Assembly (NCBI GenBank): GCA_037693485.1
Contig: CM075344.1
Span: 42,070,501 to 42,134,500 of the forward strand
Direction of reading: 5' to 3'
Origin: Kitagawia praeruptora
Lineage: Eukaryota; Streptophyta; Magnoliopsida; Apiales; Apiaceae
Length of the DNA stretch: 64,000 nt
Shown here piece by piece: positions 54,801 through 64,000 of this stretch. Position 1 is the first letter of the stretch; every line of letters starts with the position of its first letter. The position numbers and the translations under genes were made by a program. The notes beneath the pieces are model-generated. The model was not told the origin of the DNA. It was given only the letters and a program-made list of their open reading frames with translations, and did no database searches.

Positions 54801-56300
54801 CCAAAAAAATCACCACCAGTTACGAAAATCACAACCAAATTGGTGGTGATTTTTTGAATTTCCAGAGACGATGGTCGAAAGTGGTCACTGGAGGTGGCGG
54901 TTGGGGTGGGAGGGAGCGGTGTTATGACAATTGCAATGAAAAAAATTAAAATCACCAACATGAATTATAAAAATCATCGGTTCTCATTTAATTCTATTTT
55001 AAGGGATTCTCATTGAGTAAGACCCATAATATTTGAACAAACTGCCAAAACATAATATTTTAAGTCATCAAGTGGAATTCACTCAAAAAATTGACATTAG
55101 AATGGTCGGTGCTTGGCATGGGTTATATGCTAGATTGCTAGTATAATACATAAGGAATTAGCATAACAAGTAAAGTAGTGCTCGCCTTGGGGAGAAAACA
55201 TGGGCTCCATAACACTAAATATTGAGAAGATGTTCCAATATTACAAGAATCATGTATGAAACACTTCTTAAGGTACTTATAGGGACTATCCTATGTAATC
55301 CCGTTTTTCGCCTACTCCCTAATCATCATTAAATAATGCAATCGCATTCCCTACAAGGACTACTCCATATAATTCTATTTTTGATTTTTGTAATGTATTA
55401 GACACTTTTTAAGGTATTAAGGTACTACCAGGGACTAATCCATGTAATCCTTTTTTCTTTTTCTTTTTTACCTTCCCCCTGACTCATTTTCTAAAGATAT
55501 CCTTATAAGCTCCTTGATTGGACAATTGTCATTCCTCACCTAGTACATAAAGAAAGAATCCAAGATGGTGTGGGGCAACATACCCTAGAAGAATTTTATG
55601 CAAGACTAAGCCAGACAATAAAGTCGTCTGCAACCATCTTTGAAACATAGGGGGTGTTTGAGGGAATTTTTTTCCAAAATAAATCAACTTATTTTAAGAC
55701 AAAGTTAGAGATTCCTAACTTTTTCCTGAAAAAAGTTAACTTTTTTTTGCAACTTATATAATCTCAAACATACATTAAATACTTGTATTAAAATAATTAT
55801 CAAAATATGAAATTTTTACCCGAAAATAAGTCCATTATTTAAGAGATATAAAAATGAAGAAAATTGAGGAAGAAAAGAATGCGGTGTATCTGAACTTAAG
55901 ACTACATCCCGGAATAAAAGTTATGGCTATTGGCTACTAATAAGGAAACAAGAAGATTTCTGTAGAATGAATCAAGGTAGAAGAACAAGAATGTTGCATT
56001 AGTTTAATAAACCATGAGGCACAGCACGCATTTCTAAATCCTCTAAATGCACATGACCTTTTAACCCAAAAACACATCACAAAACATTCACCAGCTCTAA
56101 CATCTTGGCCTGCTAAACTAGGCAGGATCCCCGTCATTTAAAATGCACGTAAATCAATTTCGGGATGACACAAGCACAACAAATATAGCAAACAACTATC
56201 ACTAACCTGATCAAGAGAAAAGTCTTCCACTGCCTGCCGCTTCAAACAGTGTGGTGTAGTTACCTTTTCCCCAGCTGGCATTAATATTCGAAGATTCCAG
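43465..56300 (-). CDS. DGK: Diacylglycerol kinase, 3' eight coding exons (partial)
   Basis: Phosphorylates diacylglycerol to phosphatidic acid. Coding exons on the minus strand: 56300-56207, 51566-51491, 50542-50460, 50337-50267, 46645-46568, 46360-46273, 44922-44806, 43623-43465. All introns are GT...AG and phases join without a stop, giving 254 residues. They cover the end of the catalytic domain and the accessory domain: MPAGEKVTTPH, YEGVFYNYFSIG, MDAQIAYGFHHLRNEKPYL, LHNYGSGRNPWG, GILEVFGLKQGWH, QMDGEPWKQPL. The closest plant type by memory is the AtDGK3/4/7 cluster. The upstream exons with the ATP-binding GGDG motif lie beyond the window, past Gypsy-C. The frame and splice sites look functional. 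Confidence 0.93.
45808..45870. repeat. TA/CATA microsatellite in a DGK intron
   Basis: Mixed TATATACA and TA repeats in the intron between exons 46360-46273 and 44922-44806. Confidence 0.85.
47023..48278. mobile_element. hAT deletion derivative hAT-2 in a DGK intron
   Basis: 1256 bp with perfect 8-bp TSD CCCTAGAG (47015-47022; 48279-48286) and ends TAGGGGTGTCAA / TTGACAGCCCTA. Both subterminal zones are packed with GGATACGGAT/ATCCGAATCC words. The interior has a CT-rich minus-strand tract (about 47940-47800) that looks like the promoter and 5' UTR of a lost transposase gene. No transposase frame remains. Confidence 0.88.
49621..49865. repeat. Imperfect ~120-bp tandem duplication in a DGK intron
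   Basis: Two units share CTGGGCTGGAGAGTAGGA (first copy with T), GTGTGTTCTCATCA and GGTCTGCCAAATCTAAA. The second carries an extra ~30 bp. No TIR seen. Confidence 0.8.
52655..53133. mobile_element. Probable short Mutator-like element E4
   Basis: About 480 bp between AATTTGACAATTTTCAC and GTGATAATTAGGTCAATT, with inner AGTGCCC/GGGCATC inverted pieces and ACGC-rich subterminal words like E1-E3. It contains a ~60-bp tandem duplication (52772-52868; GGGTTAATAGCATACATCA). The TSD was not found, so the ends are approximate. Confidence 0.4.
53419..54199. mobile_element. Mutator-like non-autonomous element E3
   Basis: 781 bp with 9-bp A-run TSDs (53410-53418; 54200-54208). Ends GGTGAGTGCCCTATATACCC against GAAAGAATGCCCAAAATACCC. 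Subterminal zones hold many ACGC/GCGT stems (ACGCCTCTTACAGAGACGC type). The core resembles E1 in order and orientation. It sits in the DGK intron between exons 56300-56207 and 51566-51491. Confidence 0.82.
54645..55025. mobile_element. Foldback element F3
   Basis: 381 bp. Start GGGTGTTGCTTAAATGAGAA mirrors the end TTCTCATTGAGTAAGACCC. Inner arms share GTTGGTGATTT and GGTGGTGATTTTTT. AT-rich flanks (ATATAT, ATAATAT). It shares the terminal design of F1 and F2. Confidence 0.65.
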
Positions 56301-56439
56301 CTGTGAATTAAAAATTGTTAATACATGTTTGTTGGGCAGAAGAAATGACTTTAAAAATAAATAATTTTAGAACTTAACATGCTCACTCTAAAATCATCTT
56401 CATATCCAAGGTAAGGTATTAAATGTTTTGATGACATAT

Positions 56440-56829
56440 TGATAGGGATCATTAGTAATGTGTATCCTATTTGGGTTTTATCTTGACTTATATAGTTGAG
56501 ATAATTATTTCAATTGTGTGCTTGACTTTGTAGTAGTGTAATTTCAATTGTGTGCTTGTAATTTCAATTGTGTGCTTGACTTTGTTTGCTGAATTATTAT
56601 TGTACCCAGCTGTTTGGGTTTGTAAACAGCCTATATATATCCTTGTATTAGCTTCTTATGAAGTAGACTTTGATATATACATAAAAACTTTCTCTGAATA
56701 TTGATAATGTATCAATTTGGGGTTGGCTTGGGGTAGAGATTGTTCTGCGGTTCAATCTCCTAAGGGTTTATAATCATTGTTATTGTTGTGTTCACCATAA
56801 TCTTGTTTAATTGTTATTGTGCTGTATCA
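56440..56829 (+). repeat. 5' LTR of Gypsy-C
   Basis: About 390 bp from TGATAGGG to GTATCA, just before the PBS. TATATATCC at about 56633 is a TATA candidate. Three copies of AATTTCAATTGTGTGCTTG are at 56510-56580. The 3' mate is outside the window, so the start is tentative. Confidence 0.65.
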
Positions 56830-56831
56830 AA

Positions 56832-56845
56832 TTGGCATCAGAGCC
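56832..56845 (+). other. Primer binding site of Gypsy-C
   Basis: TTGGCATCAGAGCC, a one-base variant of the initiator-Met PBS, lies three bases after the LTR. Confidence 0.7.
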
Positions 56846-57784
56846 AAAATTCTGGTTGTTATCATTGTTATAGTTCATCCTATTGTTACTATCCATCCGC
56901 TGCTATACTCACCCTGATTTTCCATCCAAAACCTGATCATTTTAAATCATCCAGAAACCTGCTTTGTCACAGAAACTCGGACCATACTTCTCATCATCAG
57001 CTACAAACTTAATCACCTGCCCAGAAATCTACAAAAACCAGAAACCAGAAACCAGGCTCCATTTTTCGACTTTCATTTTCTGCCCAGAAACCTACTACAC
57101 TGCACCCTTTTGAACCCTCAGTTATAGCCCTAAACTACCAGCCACAAGATAAAAATCAACTTCTTGTTAACTGCCAGAAAAGCTATTGTTCATCACTGAA
57201 AAAAATTGATGTTCATCTCCGGAAAGTTACTGTTCAGAACCCGAAACACTGTTCACTGTCTGTTCTTTCTGAAGTTACTGTTCACAGCAAACGTAAAAGA
57301 CAGATCTGGAAAAGAAAAGAAGGAATCACTAAAGTTGTCACCACCGTCTTGCTATTGAAGTTATTGCGCCATGGCTGTTCATTTCACTGGACATTTACAT
57401 GACGCATCCTTTGTTGTGCTGCTACGAAACAATGGAGGTAACCTATACCCTGTTAGGATATCCTAATACTCTTAATCATACAGACCTACCTCTTTTGACA
57501 TCACAATTACCCAACTCAATTATTTCAAAAAAAAAATAAAAAATTCTCTTTAATTCTAGGACTTAATATTCATGTTTAGGAGTTTTAATTCACAATTTAG
57601 TATTTAACTCTCTCTTGAATTCGCATGACTTTATTTGCTTACTTTGCAAAATATTCCATATTAGTTGCATATACTTGTCTTCTTTATTGTATTTTTAGAA
57701 CTAGTGATAGCATCAGTAGTCGAATATAATATAGTTGTTTAAGTTAAATTTCTATCATATCTCAGCTGTGCATTTAGTCATATC
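56846..57784 (+). other. Gypsy-C leader
   Basis: About 940 bp of untranslated leader with short repeats of TACTGTTCA and CAGAAAC type and a run of A near 57530. No coding frame supported. Confidence 0.6.
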
Positions 57785-58527
57785 ATGGTCATCACTCGTA
57801 GCGGAACCGGTAGTAATTCACAAGACCAGCCTCCTGAGCCAACTTTGGCTCATTTGTTACAAAGTATCCAAGACCTCACTACATCTATGAACGACAAGTT
57901 TGATAGTTTAACTAATCGAGTCGAGGCCTTAGAGATTGCAAACAATGCTAGGAATTTAAATGTTGAACTACACATTGAGGACGTCGATAGAAATAATGAG
58001 GATATAGTTCCACCTCGGCGTCAGAAAGTTGATGCAATTATTCCTAGACATATGGGAGAACGTAGGGGAGGTAGAAATCATAGAGAACCCCCTAGACATC
58101 ATGACAACTATAGGGATGACCCACCTGACTATGACGATCGTTATTTTGATAATGAGCGTCAAGACGAGGGATACCATAACTATAGGAATCATAATAGGTT
58201 TGAGCGAAGAGATGATGTGTTCAAGATTAAGATAGATGTCCCAGAGTTTGATGGGAGATTTGATCCCGATGCTTTCTCTGATTGGTTATCCAGCATGGAT
58301 AAATTTTTTGATTGGCATACGATGAGTGACGAGCGAATGGTGAGATTCGCCAAGATGAAGCTTGTAAAACAAGCTAACATCTTTTGGGGTAGTATCGAGA
58401 GAGACCTAGAGCGCACGGGACAGCCTCCAGTTAGGCATTGGGCCGAGATGAAGATGCGTTTAACTCAGTATTATCTACCTCTAGGGCATAGAGATAGGTT
58501 AATGGAGCAGTTTGAACTCAAGGTAAT
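57785..58527 (+). pseudogene. gag: Gypsy-C gag, N-terminal part
   Basis: Starts MVITRSGTG, with a coiled stretch (LLQSIQDLTTSMNDKF), an Arg/Asp-rich linker and the retrotransposon gag core (KIDVPEFDGRFDPDAF, DWLSSMDKFFDW). The useful frame ends near 58520 at LMEQFELK. The conserved continuation (VAEYIGKFRELVQRC) is in another frame, so there is a frameshift. The printed frame runs on to 58603 without homology. Confidence 0.85.
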
Positions 58528-59034
58528 TTGTCTGTTGCTGAGTATATCGGCAAATTTAGGGAGTTGGTTCAAAGGTGTGAGATTAAAGAGAGTACTCGTA
58601 TGAGCATTATTAAATTCAAAAATGGGTTACGACCCGAGCTCAAACGACAAATGATGAACACTCAAATAAACACGATAGATGACGTTTTTCAGGTTGCATT
58701 AGAGCATGAGTATCGACTCAAGGAGTTCTCCCAACAGAGGGGGTTTTCCTATTCGAGACAGCCAATGAGTCTAGCTCTACCACATAGTCGGACTGTTCCC
58801 ACATCTCAGGGAGCTAGCAGTAGCACAACTAGGGACCTTATGAAAGCTCAGACCCCAGCATCTTCTCGATCTAGAAACCTAGAGACATGTTTTACATGTC
58901 ATGAGCCTGGACATAAGTCATTTGAGTGTCCGAAGAAAAGGTTGAATCTTATTGAGAACTATGGAGAGGATGATGAGTTTTTCGAGGGTGAGCTAGAGAG
59001 AGCACATAACACCGATGATGAGGATGCTTTATGA
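58528..59034 (+). pseudogene. gag: Gypsy-C gag, C-terminal part with zinc knuckle
   Basis: 168 codons after the frameshift: end of the gag core, a Ser/Thr-rich linker, a CCHC knuckle (CFTCHEPGHKSFEC) and an acidic tail. It ends at TGA 59032-59034. The same frame is open again right after it and runs into the protease, so this is a single nonsense codon. Confidence 0.85.
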
Positions 59035-59555
59035 GACCTAGAGGAGATAGACAGACATGTAGGTGTTATGCGATGCTTGTATACCAACTCGAAAGAGGAT
59101 GATTGGAAGAGGACTTCCATATTTCACACCTTTAGTAGAGTTGACGGGGTGACGTCTAAGGTCATTATTGATGGAGAGAGTTGTTTAAATGTGGTTGCAC
59201 AATCTGCAGTTGCACGGTTAAAGTTAAAAGTAGAACCACATCCCCATCCTTATAGTGTAGCATGGGTCAACAAGACATCTATTCCTGTGACACATAGGTG
59301 TCTTGTTCCGATCCATCTCGAGGATTACAAGGAGAGTATATGGTGCGATGTCCTTCCCATGGATGTTTCTCATATTCTCTTAGGACGACCTTGGTTGTAT
59401 GACTGTAGTGTGACTCACTATGGTAGACACAACACATATGTGTTCACTCACAATGGGAAGAAGATCACATTGCTTCCTAGTAGACCACGTGAGACTGCTA
59501 AAAGCGATGCGAAGGCAAATAGTGTTCTTGCACAACCAATTAAATCTCTCCATAT
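59035..59555 (+). pseudogene. pol: Gypsy-C protease and protease-RT linker, left of hAT-3
   Basis: Continues the gag frame. It contains the retropepsin-like IIDGESC (family usually D-(S/G)-G) and ILLGRPWLYD, the second half of the protease fold. It is interrupted in frame at CTCCATAT, where hAT-3 inserted, and resumes at 63104. Confidence 0.85.
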
Positions 59556-62500
59556 CATAGTTGTTAAGATGTCGCCTAGGCGTCGCCTAGGCGCCGCCTA
59601 GGCGGCTAGGCGGTTAAAAATGGGTAGTCGTCCGACCCGTCTTGATTTTCAGTGGGTAGGCGACGCCTAGGGACGACTAGGCGGCTAGGCGACGCCTAAT
59701 TCGTCTAAATCCCGTCTTATTCGCCTTATTTTGACTGGTCCTATTTTTTTTTTTTTGACCCAAGCCCACATACTTTATATTGTCCAGTCCAGCCCAACCT
59801 ATTTCATATGTCCAGCCCATTTTAAGTTATAACATCGACAGCCGTCACAGACTCACAACTCATAACCTAATTTATAACATCGACGACTCGACAACGATCC
59901 ACAAGCTTTCAATCCGACAACGATCTTTTAGGTATGTACTTATTTGTTCTTCAATCTTCGATTCATCCATACATACATACATATATATGTATATACATAC
60001 AACTATTCTTCTCTTTTTCTCTTGTATATACATACATATATATGTATGTATATATGTTTGAACAACTGCAAACATGTAATTATGCTTTTAATTGTGCTTT
60101 TTTGTAGTGTATCAGTGTATGTAATGGCTGAATCTGGAAAGAGCAACGAAGCGATTGATCCGAAAACTGATCCTAAACGTAAGGCAAACTCAGGTGATCC
60201 CGGGTGGAAGTATGGGTTTTGGCCTAATCCGGATCGTAAAGAATGTATTCAGTGTGTACTTTGCGGGAAACAAATAAAACAAGGAATCAACAGACTCAAG
60301 CAACACTTGGCAGCTAATTATGCCGATGTTAGCAAGTGTCCCAAGACAACTCCTGAAATCATGAAAGAGATGCGTGAAGCACTGATCAGTAAGAAAAGAC
60401 AAAAACCAATCACATTAGATGATATGGGTGATGAAGGAGATGATAGTGATGTTCAAGAGATATCGGGGCAAAATACACAATCTACTGGTGCCTCTGTATT
60501 TGTTCCAAGTTCTGGGACTTCTGCAAAAAGGAAGAGAGCATCAACTCTTTATGATTTTGCAAAGCCCCAAGCTCCACCTCCAAAGCCTGCCAAGACAGTT
60601 GTGTCTATGCTAAGGAAGAGTCCGGAAGAAGTAGTTCACGAGAGGCATCGCAAAGATGTAAAGCAAACAACTTTGGAGAACATTCGAAAGACGCCAGAAG
60701 AAAAAGAAAGAGTGTATTTACACATTGCAAAGTTCTTTTATGCATGTGGCATACCGTTTAATGTCGCAAATTCAAGGCATTATGAAGTCATGATTGAGTC
60801 AGTGGGCCAATACGGACCAGGTTTAAAGCCTCCATCATATCACGAACTAAGAGTTCCATTGCTTGAAAAGGTGAAGAAACAAACTGACCAGTTACGAACA
60901 AAACATGAGAGTGCTTGGAAAAAATATGGTTGTACTCTCATGTCGGATGGTTGGACGGATAGAAGAGGCAGGCACTTGATTAACTTTCTCGTAAACAGCC
61001 CTTATGGAACATTTTTCATGGGTTCCGTGGATGCTTCGAGTGAGTCCCACGATCATTTGATGTTGGCAAATTTACTACAAAGCAAAATTGAAGAGATCGG
61101 GAAGGAGTATGTGGTTCAGATTGTGACGGATAATGGTGCTAACTACAAGAAGGCATGTATATTAGTAACAACTGAAAGATTTCCAACTATGTTCTGGACT
61201 CCTTGCGCTGCTCATTGCATAGATTTAATGTTGGAGGATATTGGCAGCTACAAAGTATTTGATGCTACAATCAAGAACGCCAAAAGGGTAACAACTTTTA
61301 TTTATAGACATGGTCGTCTTCATAATGCAATGACGACAAAAACAGGAGGCAGGGAACTTGTGAGACCTGGAGCAACTAGATTTGCCACAGCTTTTCTCAC
61401 ATTGCAATGTTTATGTAAATTTCAAGACCCATTAAGGCAGCTTTTCATAGATGGAGACTGGACCAGGTCGAACTTGGCTAAAACAGAGGCTGGAAAACAA
61501 ATTTATGAGTTGATTATTTCAACTTCATTCTGGAATAATGTTGGTAATTGCATTAGGGCATCACAACCACTTCTAGTTGCCTTGAGAGCCGTCGATGCTG
61601 ATGAACAACCAGCAATGCCGAATATTATTGCTGCAATTGAAAAAGCGAAAAAGACTATCCGAGAATCTTTTGAGAACAAAGCATCACTTTGCAAATTTGT
61701 TATTGATATTATTGAAAAACGTTGGGATACGCAGATGGGGGTTCAATTGTATGCTGCTGGTTTGTTTCTAAATCCTGGAAGATTTTTTGACATACAAGAG
61801 AATGACTATCGTAATGCTTGCAAGCTCAGAGAAGATTTCAATGATGTCTTAGAAAAGATGGTGCCTGATGTTGAGACAAGAAATGAAATAAGTAACCAAA
61901 CTGATAATTATGAGCACACCAGAGAAAACTTTGCAAGACAAATGGCAATTGATCAAAGAAAAACGAAGAGTCCTCGTAAGTAACTACTTCCGTACATTAT
62001 TACATAATTATTTCGAATCTTACTGTCTTAGTATGTTTATCAATTAATTTCTGGTTTGTGGTATATGTCAGTGGACTGGTGGAGTGCTTTCGGGGGTCGT
62101 GCACTTGACCTTGCGATGATAGCAAAACGCATTGTTGGCCTCTGTTGCTCTTCCTCGGGCTGTGAGCGAAACTGGAGCACTTTTGAGTTTGTAAGGATAC
62201 TGAACTTCCATTAATTTAAATTTATTTACCATAGCACCAGTTTGCGATTTACAGCTTAGACAAAATCTATTTGTTTGAATTTTTATAGATTCACACTAAA
62301 AGAAGAAATCGCTTGGAACATAAGAGGCTGAATGATCTTGTATATATTCAGTACAATGAAAAGATTGCAGAACGATTTCAAAAGCGTCGTGAGCTTGGGG
62401 AGAAGTTTGATCCGATTGCACTTGAAGACTTTAATTGGAGTGGTGAATGGGTTGGTAATCCTGATGGTGAAGTTGTTCATCCTGGAGAAGATCTTTTGTG

Positions 62501-63095
62501 GGAACATGTTGCTATAGCTGCTGGTCCAGCAAGTGCAGTGCGTAATCTTCGTAGTAGAAATCGTGATCAAGGTGGAGAAACCAATACCAACCCAAGGTCA
62601 GGGGATATGTTAACATATAATCGACACGATCATGGTGCAAGTTCTTCTCGTGCTCGTTCCAATTATACTTTCCAGTTGCATGACTCTGAAAGTGAGGAAG
62701 AAGCACACGATGACATACTTCCAGATGATAAAGATGACGAAGATATTGAAGATGATTATGGTGAAATACCAAGTTCAAGTCAGAAATAGCCAGGAAACCA
62801 AAATCAACCTGTTCTTGATGAGTTTATCTAATTTACCTAAAGGAGCTACTTGCCTACTTGATTTGTACGCTTAAGAGTTCAGACATAGTCTTTACTCTAA
62901 GAATTTTACTTTTGAAATATAATTATTGTTACTCTATTTTATTATAACATATAAATGTATGTATATATAAAATATACCCAATATATATAGGTAAACGTAT
63001 AATCCGCCTAATGTCGCCTAGGCGAACGCATAATCGCCTAGGCGGTTAGGCGGTACAATGTCGTCTAGCCTCGTCTTTACGCCTTGACAAGTATG
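59556..63095 (+). mobile_element. Apparently complete autonomous hAT transposon hAT-3
   Basis: 3540 bp with perfect 8-bp TSD CTCCATAT (59548-59555; 63096-63103). Inverted ends are CATAGTTGTTAAG and CATACTTGTCAAG, with two mismatches. Both subterminal zones hold clusters of the palindrome CGCCTAGGCG and variants (59571-59700 and 62998-63075). Inside is one four-exon transposase gene with no stop or frameshift seen. Every part needed for mobility appears present. Confidence 0.93.
60124..62789 (+). CDS. hAT transposase (BED finger, DUF659, dimerisation domain)
   Basis: Cuts and rejoins the hAT ends in the nucleus. Coding exons 60124-61975, 62072-62190 and 62289-62789 join in phase to 823 residues. 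A 5' UTR exon is separated by an intron at 59932-60107 (AG/GTATGT ... TTTGTAG). Introns 61976-62071 and 62191-62288 are GT...AG. A BED zinc finger is at about residues 25-70 (CVLCGKQ ... RLKQHL). A DUF659/RNase H-like core follows, with DGWTD near 275, VTDNGANY near 335 and WTPCAAHCIDL near 360. The hAT dimerisation motif is near 620-690 (DWWSAFG, CCSSSGCERNWSTFEF, KKRNRLEHKRLNDL). The C-terminal tail is acidic. The upstream in-frame ATG at 59944 lies in the intron and is not used. Confidence 0.92.
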
Positions 63096-63103
63096 CTCCA
63101 TAT

Positions 63104-64000
63104 TTTGAAGAGAAAGGAATTCAAGACATGTGCTTTAGAGTCCAAGGTTGTGTATATGCTAGTTGCTAGAGAGGCGAAACACAATCATGATAGAAGTGCT
63201 ATGGAGATTCCTAGTGATGTTCAACAGATTCTTGACGAATTTGTTGATATCATGCCTAGTGAGCTACCTGAGGGATTACCACCTCTCAGGGATATCCAGC
63301 ATGCTATAGACTTTGTCCCTGGATCCTCTCTACCTAACCTACCACACTATAGGATGAACCCTACTGAGCAGATGGAGATGAGGCGACAGGTAGATGACTT
63401 ACTTTGGAAGGGATTTGTCCGAGAGAGTCTTAGCCCCTGTGCAGTACCGGCCTTGTTCACTCCTAAGGCTAATGGTAGTTTGAGGATGTGCTGTGACAGT
63501 CGAGCTATCAACAAGATCACTGTCAAGTATAGGTTCCCCATTCCTAGACTTGATGACATGTTAGACATGATTGTGGGAGCTCAGTATTTTACTAAGATTG
63601 ACTTACGGAGTGGATATCATCAGATTCGTGTTAGAGAAGGAGATGAGTGGAAAACTGCCTTTAAAACAGCCGATGGACTTTATGAGTGGTTAGTTCTACC
63701 TTTTGGGCTATCCAATGCGCCCAGCACGTTCATGAGAGTCATGAACCAAGTGCTTCGTCCAGTTATTGGAAAATTTGTTGTGTATTTTGATGATATTCTC
63801 ATCTATAGTCCCACGCGTGAGGAGCACTTGTCCCACTTGCGTCAGGTTCTAGCACTTCTCTTACAAGAGAAGTTGTATGTGAACCTGAAGAAGTGCTCTT
63901 TTGTGCAACATTCAATGATATTCCTTCGATTTGTGGTCTCCAAGGGTGGAGTTTCAGCTGACCCAGAGAAGGTAAAGGCTATTCGAGAATGGCCCGAACC
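63104..64000 (+). CDS. pol: Gypsy-C reverse transcriptase, right of hAT-3, truncated by window end
   Basis: Open frame to the window edge. It resumes in phase with the protease linker (HI-LKRKEFKTC) when hAT-3 and one TSD are ignored. A spacer (AREAKH, ELPEGLPPLRDIQHAIDF) is followed by RT: SLRMCCDSRAINKI, KIDLRSGYHQIR, LPFGLSNAPSTF, YFDDILIYS and a thumb start (VSKGGVSADPEKV). The catalytic pair DD is intact, though one residue before it (usually VVYFDD) is absent. RNase H and integrase are outside. Confidence 0.9.

Larger units (their letters stand above)
56440..64000 (+). mobile_element. Ty3/gypsy element Gypsy-C, chromovirus-like, truncated by window end
   Basis: LTR, Met-type PBS, gag with zinc knuckle, protease and RT are present in order. 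RNase H, integrase and the 3' LTR lie beyond 64000. It occupies a DGK intron in antisense orientation to the gene. Pol is split by hAT-3. The RT sequence resembles the CRM/Reina group of chromoviruses, but no chromodomain can be checked here. Confidence 0.88.

Noticed and set aside
54683..54961. Opposed ORFs of 88 and 80 codons in F3
   Set aside because: They arise from the inverted-repeat structure of the foldback element.
59944..60123. In-frame N-terminal extension of the hAT transposase from the ATG at 59944
   Set aside because: The stretch lies in a GTATGT...TTTGTAG intron with a CATA/TATA microsatellite. The ATG at 60124 starts a normal BED-type N-terminus.

Overview
This is plant nuclear DNA, almost certainly from a eudicot with a transposon-rich genome. 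The evidence is canonical GT-AG introns, a plant-type diacylglycerol kinase, the plant-specific SIRE and Tat retrotransposon lineages, Helitron 3' ends, and Stowaway, Mutator-like and hAT elements. The species cannot be named from the sequence. No prokaryotic, organellar, rRNA or tRNA gene was seen.

Layout. 1-12.7 kb: a young full-length Ty1/copia element of SIRE type (91-12538; 509-bp LTRs with one mismatch seen; TSD TATAC) inserted in a LINE endonuclease remnant. It carries gag, pol and a third ORF of about 1,200 codons with its own promoter-like leader. 12.8-13.2 kb: a (TA)n-flanked foldback element. 13.4-23.9 kb: a Ty3/gypsy element of the Tat lineage (Tat-A; 517-bp LTRs; TSD AATCT). It has gag-pol with two RNase H domains, an intron-containing antisense ORF, and an exact 78-bp tandem array in the 3' UTR. 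24.6-29.2 kb: two Helitrons in opposite orientation, two ~800-bp Mutator-like elements (one nested in a Helitron) and a Stowaway. 29.3-38.5 kb: a second Tat element (Tat-B; 511-bp LTRs) with a ruined coding region, an extra RNase H segment and two different 3' satellite arrays. 39.0-39.8 kb: a miniature LTR element (TRIM) whose LTR is split by a small hAT element. 39.8-42.7 kb: AT-rich DNA with short repeats.

43.5-56.3 kb holds the only host gene recognised: the 3' eight coding exons (254 residues) of a diacylglycerol kinase on the minus strand. All splice sites look intact. Its introns contain a 1.26-kb hAT derivative, Mutator-like elements and a foldback element. The intron upstream of the first visible exon holds a chromovirus-like gypsy element (Gypsy-C, from about 56.44 kb past the window end). 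Its pol is interrupted by a 3.54-kb hAT element (59556-63095) that looks complete: 8-bp TSD, TIRs, palindromic subterminal repeats and an uninterrupted four-exon transposase gene.

Themes. Insertion order can be read from nesting and target duplications. Several families carry short-word repeats whose function is not obvious. These are an AAAC(A/T)CTG word repeated about 60 times through the copia element, CGACC...GGTCG hairpin satellites in both Tat elements, ACGC/GCGT stem clusters in the Mutator-like family, and a different subterminal oligomer in each of three hAT elements. All counts, alignments and coordinates were made by eye.
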